Part shown: piece by piece, positions 55,581 to 64,000 of the stretch
How positions within the stretch are numbered: position 1 is the stretch's first letter
Layout of the letters: every line of letters begins with the position of its first letter
Source of the DNA: Komagataeibacter sp. FNDCR2
Lineage (GTDB): Bacteria; Pseudomonadota; Alphaproteobacteria; Acetobacterales; Acetobacteraceae
Assembly: GCF_021295395.1 (NCBI RefSeq)
Contig: NZ_JAIWOU010000001.1
Location: forward strand, 1,367,001 to 1,431,000
Reading direction: 5' to 3'
Length of the DNA stretch: 64,000 nt
Notes under the pieces: model-generated
Told to the model about the DNA's origin: nothing
Seen by the model: only the letters and a program-made list of their open reading frames with translations
The model's database searches: none
Program-made: the position numbers and the translations under genes

Positions 55581-56015
55581 ATGTTTGCACATCGTAACAT
55601 CCTGATCGTTATGGCCGATGGCGAACATGCCCGGTTTGTGCAACCGGGTGAAAATCATGCCCTGCATACCGTTGCATCCTTCGATGCCATATCCGCCCAT
55701 CAACGCACGTCAGATATGGGGCATGACGCGCCGGGGGCGTCCTACCATACAGGTTCCACCGCGCACCATGCCCTCAACCCACATCATGACCCCCATCATA
55801 TGGCGATGGAGTCATTCGAGAGGTTTGTGGCCGGGCAGGTCAATGAACGGGTGTCTGACAATGAACTCCTGATCATCGCCCTTGCGCGCAGCAGTGCTGA
55901 AATCGTCAATCATCTCAGGCCAGGGGTTCGCGCCAGGGTAATTGATATTATAAAAAAAGACCTTATGAAAGTTCCTGATGATAAATTAATGGAACATATA
56001 AAGCATATTATTTGA
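55581..56015 (+). CDS. Host attachment family protein (PF10116 type)
   Basis: A 144-residue protein of the family named for attachment to host cells. It starts MFAHRNILIVMADGEHARFVQ and ends with the basic stretch VIDIIKKDLMKVPDDKLMEHI. A very histidine-rich middle (SYHTGSTAHHALNPHHDPHH near 54-73) is unusual and may bind metal. It follows the CBS-BON gene by 12 bases with CAAGGA as ribosome site. The name reflects early work in Agrobacterium; the real role is unclear. Confidence 0.8.
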   Translation: MFAHRNILIVMADGEHARFVQPGENHALHTVASFDAISAHQRTSDMGHDAPGASYHTGSTAHHALNPHHDPHHMAMESFERFVAGQVNERVSDNELLIIALARSSAEIVNHLRPGVRARVIDIIKKDLMKVPDDKLMEHIKHII

Positions 56016-56317
56016 TTATTACTTTATTTTGTAATTATTATAAATATAATTGTGAATACTGCACCTGCGCATTCATGCAGCACCTTTTGCAACCAGCATT
56101 CCCGTTCAAACCCTTTGTACCGGGCCGCGCATGCGGATCGGGCAGGCATTCAGGCGTCCGCCCTACCCGTGGCGATTCCTGCTGGTCTGTTACAGGCGCA
56201 TGGCAGACCGGATCAGGCTGGGGCTGATTCCTGGCCCCGTGGCTTCCCGCCCTCCGGGTCGAAATGGTCTTTAAAGATCGAAGCCCTGCCCATCCATTTG
56301 GTATGGCTATATATCTG
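56016..56317. other. Intergenic region after the stress genes
   Basis: About 300 bases without a gene. The first 60 bases are strongly AT-rich; the rest is mixed. Weak open frames on the plus strand have no ribosome site. No terminator with a clear T-run was found. Confidence 0.35.
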
Positions 56318-56662
56318 TCAATGGAATGTGATGTTGAAATTGCAGCTTCCGACCTGTTTGGCTACGCATTTTTCTTCGTAGCTGCTAATAATGTTATTGC
56401 CCCTGACAGTCAGTATGACGTGGCAGTTCGCGCCTTCTTCTTCAGATGGGTTTAAAAGTACAATCACGTTTCCTTTTCTGGCATAGGAAACATTGGTTAC
56501 TTCTTCCACACAGGATGATTTATCCATGGAAAGCGTGGCCGTCTGTTCGTTCAGAGCCAGTTGGCCATTCCCACCATCAAAATGTCCCCTGAAAACCTGC
56601 GGAGCAGCATGCGCAGTCCCGCCGGCAAGAAGAACACTGACAATGAAGAGCATATATTTCAT
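56318..56662 (-). CDS. Small secreted protein, hypothetical
   Basis: A 114-residue protein with an N-terminal signal peptide (MKYMLFIVSVLLAGGTAHAA, cleaved near residue 20) and four cysteines in the mature part that could form two disulfides (near 51, 80, 98 and 105). No known domain is recognised. Base composition is more AT-rich than its neighbours, and the upstream ribosome site is poor. It stands alone between the stress and nuo operons. A start 12 bases earlier is possible. Confidence 0.55.
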   Translation of the reverse strand: MKYMLFIVSVLLAGGTAHAAPQVFRGHFDGGNGQLALNEQTATLSMDKSSCVEEVTNVSYARKGNVIVLLNPSEEEGANCHVILTVRGNNIISSYEEKCVAKQVGSCNFNITFH

Positions 56663-57203
56663 TTCAAATACCATTAAGACAAACAGGGTGCTTATTACGA
56701 TATATAGAAAAATCCGTAAACCACTAATGTAAATAACATATATGTGGTATATTCAAAGCATGTTTCCATAAGCCTCACATTACAGCGATCGGCTCTTATA
56801 CAGCCCATTTTCCTATATCATATCTTATGATTCACCCCTGAAAACACCCCCGCGAACCTTCGACAGCCGGTTGCGCCATCCGCATGGTGCCGCCATGCCC
56901 TGCCTGTCAGATGATCCGGCGTGAAGGGATGTAACCGAAAGCCGGAATGGACAGCCCGCATCATGTGACGGGGCAACGGGACCAAAAAAGAAGTCCTTCA
57001 GCGCCATCGTGCCGGAACTTCCCTTCCGGCACGGCGTATAGCGATCAACAGGGGTTTCCGGCTTTCCTTACCCTGCCGGAAACCGGCATGGAGCCCATGC
57101 TCCCGCACCCTCCGCCATGCCGCGGCCATAACATCAATACTGAAAACCAGTACCCAAGACATCTCCGTACAGAATAAAACGAACATGAACGGAAGGCCCT
57201 GTC
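56663..57203. other. Leader region upstream of the nuo operon with two hairpins
   Basis: No gene is supported in these 540 bases. Two perfect 10-bp hairpins lie at 57008-57033 (CGTGCCGGAA arm) and 57053-57084 (GGTTTCCGGC arm), 120-200 bases before nuoA. Neither is followed by Ts. They may be a structured leader of the nuo messenger or decayed repeats. The region near 56670-56830 is AT-rich and may hold promoters. Confidence 0.5.
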
Positions 57204-57629
57204 ATGGAAAATGCTTCCGATATCTGGTCCGTGGTCATCTATGCCATTGCCGTAGGGGGCCTTGTTGCGTGCATGCTCGGGCTTTCCGCCGTGACGGGAA
57301 CTCGACGGACCGGCGCCGCGCGGGGCCGTTCCCTGTCCATGCCTTTTGAATCCGGCATCATCCCGACCGGGTCGGCGCATCTGCGCCTGCCTGTCCAGTA
57401 TTATCTGCTGGCCATGTTCTTTGTCATATTTGATGTTGAAACCGCTTTTTTATTTGCATGGGGCACGGTCGTTACCGAAACTGGATGGATCGGGTATGGC
57501 GCGGCCCTGTTGTTTATTATCTTTCTCGCCATCTCGCTCGCCTATCTGTGGCGGGCGGGCGCACTGGACTGGGGGCCCGCCCCGCGCCTTCGCACGCCCG
57601 CGCCCCGTGAAAAGGGAGTGGCGTCATGA
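57204..57629 (+). CDS. nuoA: NADH-quinone oxidoreductase subunit A
   Basis: A 141-residue membrane subunit of complex I with three transmembrane helices. The family block [35 protein letters not shown]'s core ([19 protein letters not shown]) is near residues 50-85. GGAAGG precedes the ATG. It leads the nuo operon and overlaps nuoB by four bases. Confidence 0.95.
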   Translation: MENASDIWSVVIYAIAVGGLVACMLGLSAVTGTRRTGAARGRSLSMPFESGIIPTGSAHLRLPVQYYLLAMFFVIFDVETAFLFAWGTVVTETGWIGYGAALLFIIFLAISLAYLWRAGALDWGPAPRLRTPAPREKGVAS

Positions 57630-58261
57630 ACTGGTCCCTTTCTTCCCCCGCCGGCACGCCGGCAGGCCGGACACCCTCCAGCTTTACCGAGACCATACGG
57701 CGCAACCTTGTCATGGGGCGATTGCAGGATTTTGTCGCATGGGGGCAGAAGAACTCCATCTGGCCGCTGAATTTCGGGCTGTCGTGCTGCTATGTGGAAA
57801 TGGCGACGGCGTTCACCAGCCGGTTCGACATTGCCCGCTTCGGGTCCGAAGTGCTGCGCGCCACCCCGCGTGAGGCGGACCTTATTGTCATCTCAGGCAC
57901 CGTGTTCGTTAAAATGGCCCCGGTCATCCAGCATCTGTACGACCAGATGCTGGAACCGAGATGGGTGATCTCCATGGGCTCATGCGCCAATTCAGGGGGC
58001 ATGTACGATATTTACAGCGTGGTGCAGGGCGTGGACAGTTTCCTGCCGGTTGATGTGTATGTACCCGGCTGCCCGCCCCGGCCCGAAGCCCTGCTGGAGG
58101 GGCTCTTGCTACTCCAGGAATCCATCGGCACGCACCGCCGTCCCTTAAGCTGGATGGTGGGCGGGCAGGGCATGGAATCCGTCACGCCGCCCAGCCTGCG
58201 CGATGCGAAACGGGACATGCGCCGGAACATGCGCGATCTCCGCACGCCGGATGGGATCTGA
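57626..58261 (+). CDS. nuoB: NADH-quinone oxidoreductase subunit B
   Basis: A 211-residue subunit with the N2 [4Fe-4S] cluster. Ligand cysteines are in [11 protein letters not shown] near residue 52, [14 protein letters not shown] near 117 and [14 protein letters not shown] near 148. It lies five bases before the nuoCD gene. It carries the peripheral arm's final electron transfer step to quinone. Confidence 0.96.
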   Translation: MNWSLSSPAGTPAGRTPSSFTETIRRNLVMGRLQDFVAWGQKNSIWPLNFGLSCCYVEMATAFTSRFDIARFGSEVLRATPREADLIVISGTVFVKMAPVIQHLYDQMLEPRWVISMGSCANSGGMYDIYSVVQGVDSFLPVDVYVPGCPPRPEALLEGLLLLQESIGTHRRPLSWMVGGQGMESVTPPSLRDAKRDMRRNMRDLRTPDGI

Positions 58262-58266
58262 CGCCC

Positions 58267-60048
58267 ATGGTCGCGACCCTTTTCCCTTCATGCATGCGGG
58301 GCGACACGGGCGGCCTTGTGGAAAGGATTTCCACCCGGCTTTCCCCCCATGGCGTGCTGGCCACCCAGCCGGGGCGTGATGGCGTGTCCACCGTGTGGAT
58401 TACGGCGGACGACCTCCGCCCCACCCTTGCCGCGCTGAAGGAACATGCCAGCGCATCGCTCATGCTCCTTGACCTGAGCGCCATAGACGAACGCGAACGC
58501 ACCCACCGCGAGGGACAGCCGCAGGCCGCCTTCACCGTGGTCTATCACCTGATGTCCCTCACCACCCGTACTGATGAAGTGCGCATCAAGGTGCCACTGG
58601 GCGCAACCGCCCCCGGCCTTCCCACCATCAGCGACCTGTGGCCCAACGCCAACTGGTACGAACGCGAGGTATGGGATCTGTTCGGCATAAATTTCACGAA
58701 CCATCCCTTCCTGCGCCGCATCCTCACACCGCCTACATGGACCGGCCACCCCCTGCGCAAGGACCATCATGCCCGCGCCACGGAAATGCCGCCCTACAGC
58801 CTGACCGAAGAAGAAGAAACGCACGAGCAGAACGCCCTGCGCTTCGATCCCGCCCGGTGGGGAATGAAGCGGCACAGCGCGCATAGCGATTTCATGTTCC
58901 TCAACCTCGGCCCCAATCACCCCAGCGTGCACGGGGTCTTCCGCATCGTGCTGCAACTGGAGGGCGAACGCATTGTCGATGCGGTGCCCGATATCGGCTT
59001 TCACCATCGCGGCGCGGAAAAGATGGGCGAACGCCAGTCCTGGCATACCTACATCCCCTATACCGACCGGGTGGACTACCTCGGCGGTGTCATGAACAAT
59101 TTTCCCTACGTCATGGCGGTCGAGACGCTGGCGGGCATGACCGTGCCACCGCGTGCGCAGATGATCCGCGTCATGCTGGCGGAACTGTTCCGCATCGCCA
59201 GTCACCTCGTCTTCTACGGCACGATGGCGCAGGATGTGGGGCAGCTTTCCCCCGTTTTCTACATGTTCACCGACCGGGAGCGCGTGTTCGGGATCATCGA
59301 GGCGATATGCGGCTTCCGCATGCACCCGGCCTGGTTCCGCATCGGGGACGTGGCCATGGACCTGCCTGATGGGTGGGACGGACTGGTGCGCGCGTTCCTT
59401 GATGACCTGCCAAAACGGCTGGATGAATACGATGCGATGGTCATGCGCAACCCGATCTTTCGCGCCCGGACGCAGGGGGTGGGCGCCTACACCACCACCG
59501 AGGCCGTGGAATGGGGCGTAACCGGCCCGGGACTGCGCGCCACGGGGCTGGCATGGGATTACCGCCGCCATGCGCCCTATGCCTGTTACGACCAGCTTGA
59601 ATTCGACATTCCCACCGGCGCCAGTGGCGACTGTTACGACCGCGTGGCCGTACACGTCGCGGAAATACGCCAGAGCCTGCGCATCATCCGCCAGTGCGTG
59701 GACAACATGCCCCCAGGCCCCATCAAGGCGGATCATCCCCTTGTATCCCCCCCGCCCAGGCCCCGGACGATGCATGACATAGAAACCCTGATCCACCACT
59801 TCCTCAGCGTAAGCTGGGGGCCGGTCATTCCACCGGGGGAAGCACGCTGCTGCATTGAAGCCACGAAAGGCGTGAACGCCTACACCCTGATCAGCGATGG
59901 GGGGACGACTTCCTACCGCACCCGTATCCGCACGCCGTCCTTTGCCCATCTGCAGATGATCCCGCTGCTCGGCCGTGGCGTCATGATCGCGGATCTGATC
60001 GCGATTCTGGGCAGCATTGATTTCGTGATGGCCGATGTCGACCGCTGA
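58267..60048 (+). CDS. nuoC: Fused NADH-quinone oxidoreductase subunit C/D
   Basis: A 593-residue fusion of NuoC (about residues 1-180) and NuoD (about 195-593). The C part shows the block [20 protein letters not shown] near 130. The D part begins around [18 protein letters not shown] near 210 and ends with [11 protein letters not shown], the quinone-site region. The fusion is the E. coli-type arrangement (nuoCD). A long antisense frame inside this gene is a shadow of its GC-rich codon use. It overlaps nuoE by 14 bases. Confidence 0.95.
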   Translation: MVATLFPSCMRGDTGGLVERISTRLSPHGVLATQPGRDGVSTVWITADDLRPTLAALKEHASASLMLLDLSAIDERERTHREGQPQAAFTVVYHLMSLTTRTDEVRIKVPLGATAPGLPTISDLWPNANWYEREVWDLFGINFTNHPFLRRILTPPTWTGHPLRKDHHARATEMPPYSLTEEEETHEQNALRFDPARWGMKRHSAHSDFMFLNLGPNHPSVHGVFRIVLQLEGERIVDAVPDIGFHHRGAEKMGERQSWHTYIPYTDRVDYLGGVMNNFPYVMAVETLAGMTVPPRAQMIRVMLAELFRIASHLVFYGTMAQDVGQLSPVFYMFTDRERVFGIIEAICGFRMHPAWFRIGDVAMDLPDGWDGLVRAFLDDLPKRLDEYDAMVMRNPIFRARTQGVGAYTTTEAVEWGVTGPGLRATGLAWDYRRHAPYACYDQLEFDIPTGASGDCYDRVAVHVAEIRQSLRIIRQCVDNMPPGPIKADHPLVSPPPRPRTMHDIETLIHHFLSVSWGPVIPPGEARCCIEATKGVNAYTLISDGGTTSYRTRIRTPSFAHLQMIPLLGRGVMIADLIAILGSIDFVMADVDR

Positions 60049-60523
60049 TCCCCTGCCCGCCGCCCTGCGGGCGGATATCGTCGCCCTTGCCGGGGCGGAG
60101 CTTCACCCGCGCGGGGCGGCGGTCTCCGCCCTGCGGCTGGTGCAGGAGCATTTCAGATGGATCAGTACGGCGCACCTGCATGAAGTGGCGGACCTGCTGG
60201 GCATGTCGGCGGATGATCTGGATGGCGTCGCCACCTATTTCAACCTGCTGTTCCGCAGGCCGGTCGGGCGGCACGTCATCATGCTGTGTGACAGTGTTTC
60301 GTGCTGGATGATGGGGCGCGATCCCCTGTGCGCCCATCTGTGCCGGACGCTGGGCATCCAGCCGGGGGAAACCACGGCGGATGACGCCATCACGCTGCTG
60401 CCCACGGTGTGCATAGGACATTGCGACCACGCCCCGGCCATGCTGGTGGATGACGCGCTGCATGGGGATGTGGACACCACGACCCTCGACCGCCTGATCG
60501 CGGCCCTGAAGGAGCAGCCGTAA
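60035..60523 (+). CDS. nuoE: NADH-quinone oxidoreductase subunit E
   Basis: A 162-residue subunit with a thioredoxin-like [2Fe-2S] fold. Ligand cysteines are in [12 protein letters not shown] near residue 88 and [14 protein letters not shown] near 128. The start lies inside the end of nuoCD and the stop shares one base with nuoF (TAATG). Confidence 0.94.
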   Translation: MSTADPLPAALRADIVALAGAELHPRGAAVSALRLVQEHFRWISTAHLHEVADLLGMSADDLDGVATYFNLLFRRPVGRHVIMLCDSVSCWMMGRDPLCAHLCRTLGIQPGETTADDAITLLPTVCIGHCDHAPAMLVDDALHGDVDTTTLDRLIAALKEQP

Positions 60524-61818
60524 TGCCGCCTTCCGATCGTCCCCTGACCGCCATGATCGACCCCGCCGCCGGGCCGCCGGACTGCGCGGCCTATGAACGT
60601 GGTGGCGGCTGGCAGGCCACGCGCAAGGTAATCGGAACCCTTGCGCCTGCCGATGTCATTGACATCGTGACGCGCTCGAAACTGCGCGGGCGGGGCGGGG
60701 CGGGGTTCGGGACCGGGCAGAAATGGAGCTTCGTGCCACGGGAGCCCGCATCCGCGCGCCGCAAATACCTCATCGCCAATGCCGATGAAATGGAACCCGG
60801 CACCTTCAAGGACCGCTGGCTCATGGAAGGCAACCCGCTCCAGCTTGTCGAGGGGATGATCATAGCCGCCTACGCCGTGCAGGCCGGGCATGGCATCATT
60901 TTCCTGCGTGGGGAATATCACCTGGCCTGCGCACGCCTGCAACAGGCCATAGGCGAAGCCCGGCGGCAGGGCTGGCTGGGGGACAACATCCTGGGCTCCG
61001 GCTTCGGTTTCGACATCCACGTCCATTCCAGTGCCGGACGCTACATATGTGGTGAGGAAACTGCCCTGCTGACCGCGCTGGAGGGCCGCCGCGCCACCCC
61101 GCGCAGCAAGCCCCCCTTCCCCCAGACCGGCGGGTTATGGGGCGCGCCAAGCGTCGTGAACAATGTCGAGACCCTGAGCAACCTGCCCCACATCATCACC
61201 AACGGGGCGGAATGGTTTCTGGCCCTGGGCAGGGGGGAGGATGGCGGCACCAAGATCTATGGCGTGAGCGGCCGGGTCCGGCGGCCGGGAGCATGGGAAC
61301 TGCCCATGGGCACGCCACTGCGCCAGATTATCGAGGAATGCGCCGGTGGCATGCGCCCCGGCTACGGGCTGCGCGCGCTGCTGCCCGGTGGGGCCTCCAC
61401 CGCGTTCGTGGATACGACGGCGCTGGATGTGCCCATGGATTATGGCGCGATGGAAAAAGCCGGAAGCCGCCTTGGAACCGGCATGGCCATTATCCTGGAT
61501 GACCGCACCTGTCCCGTCGGCATGCTTCACAATCTGGAACATTTCTTTGCACAGGAATCCTGCGGGTGGTGCACGCCCTGCCGGGATGGGCTGCCATGGG
61601 TGGAGCGTCTTCTGGCCGCGATCGAAGCCGGCACGGGTACGCACGAAGATATTGAACAGCTAGGTCGCCATACCCGCATGCTGGGGCCGCCGGGGCGGAC
61701 CTTCTGCGCGCATGCCCCCGGGGCCATGGCGCCGCTGGCCAGCGGGCTGAAGCTTTTCGCGCGGGATTTCGCCGCCCATATCGCCCAAGGGCGCTGCCCG
61801 CTGCGCCACGCCGCCTGA
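60523..61818 (+). CDS. nuoF: NADH-quinone oxidoreductase subunit F
   Basis: A 431-residue flavoprotein that takes electrons from NADH. The FMN/NADH motif LRGRGGAGFGTGQKW is near residue 55. The [4Fe-4S] ligands are in ESCGWCTPCRDG near 346 and RTFCAHAPGAM near 393. The start shares a base with the nuoE stop and the protein ends 23 bases before nuoG. Confidence 0.96.
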   Translation: MPPSDRPLTAMIDPAAGPPDCAAYERGGGWQATRKVIGTLAPADVIDIVTRSKLRGRGGAGFGTGQKWSFVPREPASARRKYLIANADEMEPGTFKDRWLMEGNPLQLVEGMIIAAYAVQAGHGIIFLRGEYHLACARLQQAIGEARRQGWLGDNILGSGFGFDIHVHSSAGRYICGEETALLTALEGRRATPRSKPPFPQTGGLWGAPSVVNNVETLSNLPHIITNGAEWFLALGRGEDGGTKIYGVSGRVRRPGAWELPMGTPLRQIIEECAGGMRPGYGLRALLPGGASTAFVDTTALDVPMDYGAMEKAGSRLGTGMAIILDDRTCPVGMLHNLEHFFAQESCGWCTPCRDGLPWVERLLAAIEAGTGTHEDIEQLGRHTRMLGPPGRTFCAHAPGAMAPLASGLKLFARDFAAHIAQGRCPLRHAA

Positions 61819-61841
61819 ATGCCGCCCGGGGGAACGCGATC

Positions 61842-64000
61842 ATGACCAGCATCCGCATCGATGGAAGGGACCACCCCACCCGTTCCGGCATCAACCTGTT
61901 ACAGGCCTGCCTGGAAGCAGGAGAGGCGCTGCCCTATTTCTGCTGGCATCCCGAACTTGGTTCCGTCGGGGCGTGCCGCCAGTGCGCGATCCGGCAGTTC
62001 AGTGGTCCCGACGACACGACAGGCCGTATCGTGATGGCCTGCATGACCCCCGTGAGCGATGGCGCCATCGTGTCGATCGCGGATGACGAGGCCCGGGAAT
62101 TCCGCGCGGGCGTGATCGAATGGATGATGGTCAACCATCCGCATGACTGCCCGGTCTGTGAAGAAGGCGGCGAATGCCACCTGCAGGACATGACCGTGAT
62201 GACCGGGCACAATATCCGCCGCTACCGCTTCACCAAGCGCACCCATCGCAACCAGGACCTTGGCCCGTTCGTGAAGCATGAAATGAACCGCTGCATCGCC
62301 TGTTACCGCTGCGTGCGGTTCTACCGCGACTATGCGGGCGGAGACGATCTGGCGGCCTTCGCATCGCATGACAACGTCTATTTCGGGCGGGCGGGCGATG
62401 GGACGCTGCAAAACACCTTCAGCGGCAATCTGGTGGAAATCTGCCCTACCGGCGTGTTTACCGACAAACCCTTCTCCGCCATCTATACCCGCAAATGGGA
62501 CATGCGCGGCGCGCCCTCCGTATGCGTGCATTGCGCGGTGGGCTGCAACACCATCGTCAATGCGCGTGAGGAAACCCTCCGCCGCGTTCTCAACCGCTAC
62601 CATGCCGACGTCAACCGCTACCTCCTGTGCGACCGGGGGCGGTTCGGGCACGGCTTTGTCAATGCCGGCTCACGCATCCGCACGGCCATGCACACCATTG
62701 CGGGACAGTCCGCCTGCATGCCCGTGGCCGATGCGCTGGCGGCGTTCGCGCGCATGGCGGCGCAGGGGCCGATGGTGGGCATAGCCTCGCCCCGCGCCGC
62801 GCTGGAAACCTGCTTCAGCCTGCATGCGTTCGTGGGGCCGCAGAATTTCTGCACCGGCCTGACGCAGCAGGAGCAGGTATGTACGGAACTGGTCCATACC
62901 CTGCTGCGCGGGCATCCAGGCCCCGTTCCCACCCTGCACGACATGGAAAGTGCCGACGCCGTTCTGGTACTGGGCGAGGATGTATGCGCCACCGCCCCCC
63001 GGCTTGGCCTCAGCCTGCGCCAGTCCGTCCGGCAGGCTTCCTTTCACGCCGCCGATGCGGCCAGGGTTCCACGCTGGATGGATGCGGCGGTGCGCACTCT
63101 GGGGTGCGACTGCCCCTCCGGCCTGTATGTCATGACCCCCGCCCCGACCGATCTGGATGACGTGGCGGCACGGAGCTTTCGCGCTGCCCCCGATGATATC
63201 GCGCGCCTTGGCTTCGCCATCGCCCACCTGATCGACCCATCCGCCCCGGCGGTGACAGGACTGGCGGAGGAAGAAAGCCTGCTGGCGGAACATATCGCGG
63301 CCACGCTCATGGCGGCGCAAAAGCCCGTTATCGTATCGGGCATGCATTATGGCGCGCCCGCGCTGTTGCACGCGGCGGCCGGTATCGCAGCCGCCCTTGC
63401 GCGGCGCGGGCCGCCAGCCGGACTGTCGCTGGTACTGCCGGAATGCAACAGCATGGGGCTGGCCATGCTTGGCGGCCTGTCGCTCGATGCAGTGGTGGAA
63501 CGGGCGAAGGCGGGGGAAATTGCCACCCTCGTCATTGCGGAGAATGACCTGACCCGTCACCTGCACCCGGCGGCGGTGGCCGAACTCGTGGCTTCCGTGC
63601 CGAATATCGTCATTATGGACCATACGCTCACGCCGCTCTGCCAGCATGCGGGCCTTGTGCTGCCCGTCGCCGCCTTTAGCGAGTACAGCGGCACGCTGGT
63701 CAGCCACGAAGGCCGGGCGCAACGTTTTTTCCAGGCGGTTTTCCCGGCCGCTCCCCTACAGGCGGGCTGGCGCTGGGTGCAGGCCCTTGCCCGCAGCACG
63801 GCGCAACCCCAGCCAGCGGGGCTGACCGACTGGCAGTGCCTTGATGATGTCATTGCCGCATTGGGCCGGGCGTTTCCCGCCCTTGCCGCCACCGTAAACG
63901 CGGCCCCCGGCGCCGATTACCGCCTGGATGGCCAGAAACTGCGCAGCCAGACCTACCGCGCCAGCGGGCGCACCGTGATCCGGTCCTACATAAGCGTGCA
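61842..64000 (+). CDS. nuoG: NADH-quinone oxidoreductase subunit G (partial)
   Basis: About 719 codons are visible before the window ends, with no stop. The N-terminal [2Fe-2S] domain has YFCWHPELGSVGACRQCAI near residue 32. Further clusters follow: HPHDCPVCEEGGECHLQD near 100, MNRCIACYRCVRFYRD near 148 and CVHCAVGCNTIVN near 228, before a molybdopterin oxidoreductase-like domain. GGGGGAA precedes the ATG. The rest of the gene and nuoH onward should lie beyond 64000. Confidence 0.94.
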   Translation, partial: MTSIRIDGRDHPTRSGINLLQACLEAGEALPYFCWHPELGSVGACRQCAIRQFSGPDDTTGRIVMACMTPVSDGAIVSIADDEAREFRAGVIEWMMVNHPHDCPVCEEGGECHLQDMTVMTGHNIRRYRFTKRTHRNQDLGPFVKHEMNRCIACYRCVRFYRDYAGGDDLAAFASHDNVYFGRAGDGTLQNTFSGNLVEICPTGVFTDKPFSAIYTRKWDMRGAPSVCVHCAVGCNTIVNAREETLRRVLNRYHADVNRYLLCDRGRFGHGFVNAGSRIRTAMHTIAGQSACMPVADALAAFARMAAQGPMVGIASPRAALETCFSLHAFVGPQNFCTGLTQQEQVCTELVHTLLRGHPGPVPTLHDMESADAVLVLGEDVCATAPRLGLSLRQSVRQASFHAADAARVPRWMDAAVRTLGCDCPSGLYVMTPAPTDLDDVAARSFRAAPDDIARLGFAIAHLIDPSAPAVTGLAEEESLLAEHIAATLMAAQKPVIVSGMHYGAPALLHAAAGIAAALARRGPPAGLSLVLPECNSMGLAMLGGLSLDAVVERAKAGEIATLVIAENDLTRHLHPAAVAELVASVPNIVIMDHTLTPLCQHAGLVLPVAAFSEYSGTLVSHEGRAQRFFQAVFPAAPLQAGWRWVQALARSTAQPQPAGLTDWQCLDDVIAALGRAFPALAATVNAAPGADYRLDGQKLRSQTYRASGRTVIRSYISV

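Noticed and set aside
58288-59949. A 553-codon open frame antisense to nuoCD
   Set aside because: It mirrors the GC-rich third positions of a certain gene, has no recognisable domain and no operon fit.

Overview
The window is GC-rich, densely packed bacterial DNA dominated by a complete molybdenum-nitrogenase region. Gene content points to a nitrogen-fixing acetic acid bacterium (Acetobacteraceae, the Gluconacetobacter/Komagataeibacter side of the family). The evidence is alphaproteobacterial-type nif genes, an oxygen-sensing type NifA, fixABCX, a cyanide-insensitive type bd quinol oxidase, a NuoCD fusion and a dispersed twin-hairpin intergenic repeat. The family is an inference from protein flavour and layout; no 16S or tRNA gene is present to settle it.

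Layout. (1) 0.07-3.5 kb, plus strand: nadA-nadB-nadC, de novo NAD synthesis with translational overlaps. (2) 3.6-28.8 kb, minus strand: the nif region. Read in transcription order it is a DUF2478 gene, nifA, then nifB-fdxN-LRV-nifZ-nifT-SIR2, then nifH-D-K-E-N-X-DUF269-DUF683-fdxB-nifQ, then iscA(nif)-nifU-S-V-W, then fixA-B-C-X-modD, and finally a stand-alone molybdopterin-binding protein (Mop). (3) 29.0-32.6 kb, plus strand: modA-modB-modC-rpoN. (4) 33-46 kb: a class II aldolase, a globin-coupled chemoreceptor, and a metabolic island (Tat-exported aminotransferase, M20 amidohydrolase, D-2-hydroxyacid dehydrogenase, dimethylargininase-like hydrolase, AraC regulator) divergent from a LysR regulator and a polar amino-acid ABC importer. 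(5) 46-51 kb: a TonB-dependent receptor and a CydAB/CIO-type oxidase with a small DUF2474 protein. (6) 51.5-56 kb: a DyP peroxidase-encapsulin nanocompartment pair followed by stress genes. (7) 57.2 kb to the end: nuoA-B-CD-E-F-G, with nuoG running off the window.

Regulation visible in the DNA. Six good sigma-54 (-24/-12) promoters can be read: upstream of nifH, nifB, iscA-nifUSV, fixABCX, the DUF2478 gene and modABC-rpoN. NifA-type upstream sites (TGT-N10-ACA) sit at the expected distance upstream of nifH, nifB and fixA. NifA carries the Cys motif of oxygen-sensitive NifA proteins. Strong terminators close the nifB operon (22.1 kb) and the nifH-to-nifQ operon (12.8 kb). GC-rich hairpins occupy each gap nifH/nifD, nifD/nifK and nifK/nifE.

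How it works together. ModABC imports molybdate, and Mop and ModD may handle it in the cell. NifQ, NifB, NifEN, NifV and NifX build FeMo-co, while NifU, NifS and IscA supply Fe-S clusters. FixABCX and the ferredoxins supply electrons, and NifHDK is the enzyme. RpoN and NifA drive expression. The high-turnover quinol oxidase, the globin sensor and the encapsulated peroxidase fit a strict aerobe that must protect nitrogenase from oxygen, though that link is inference.
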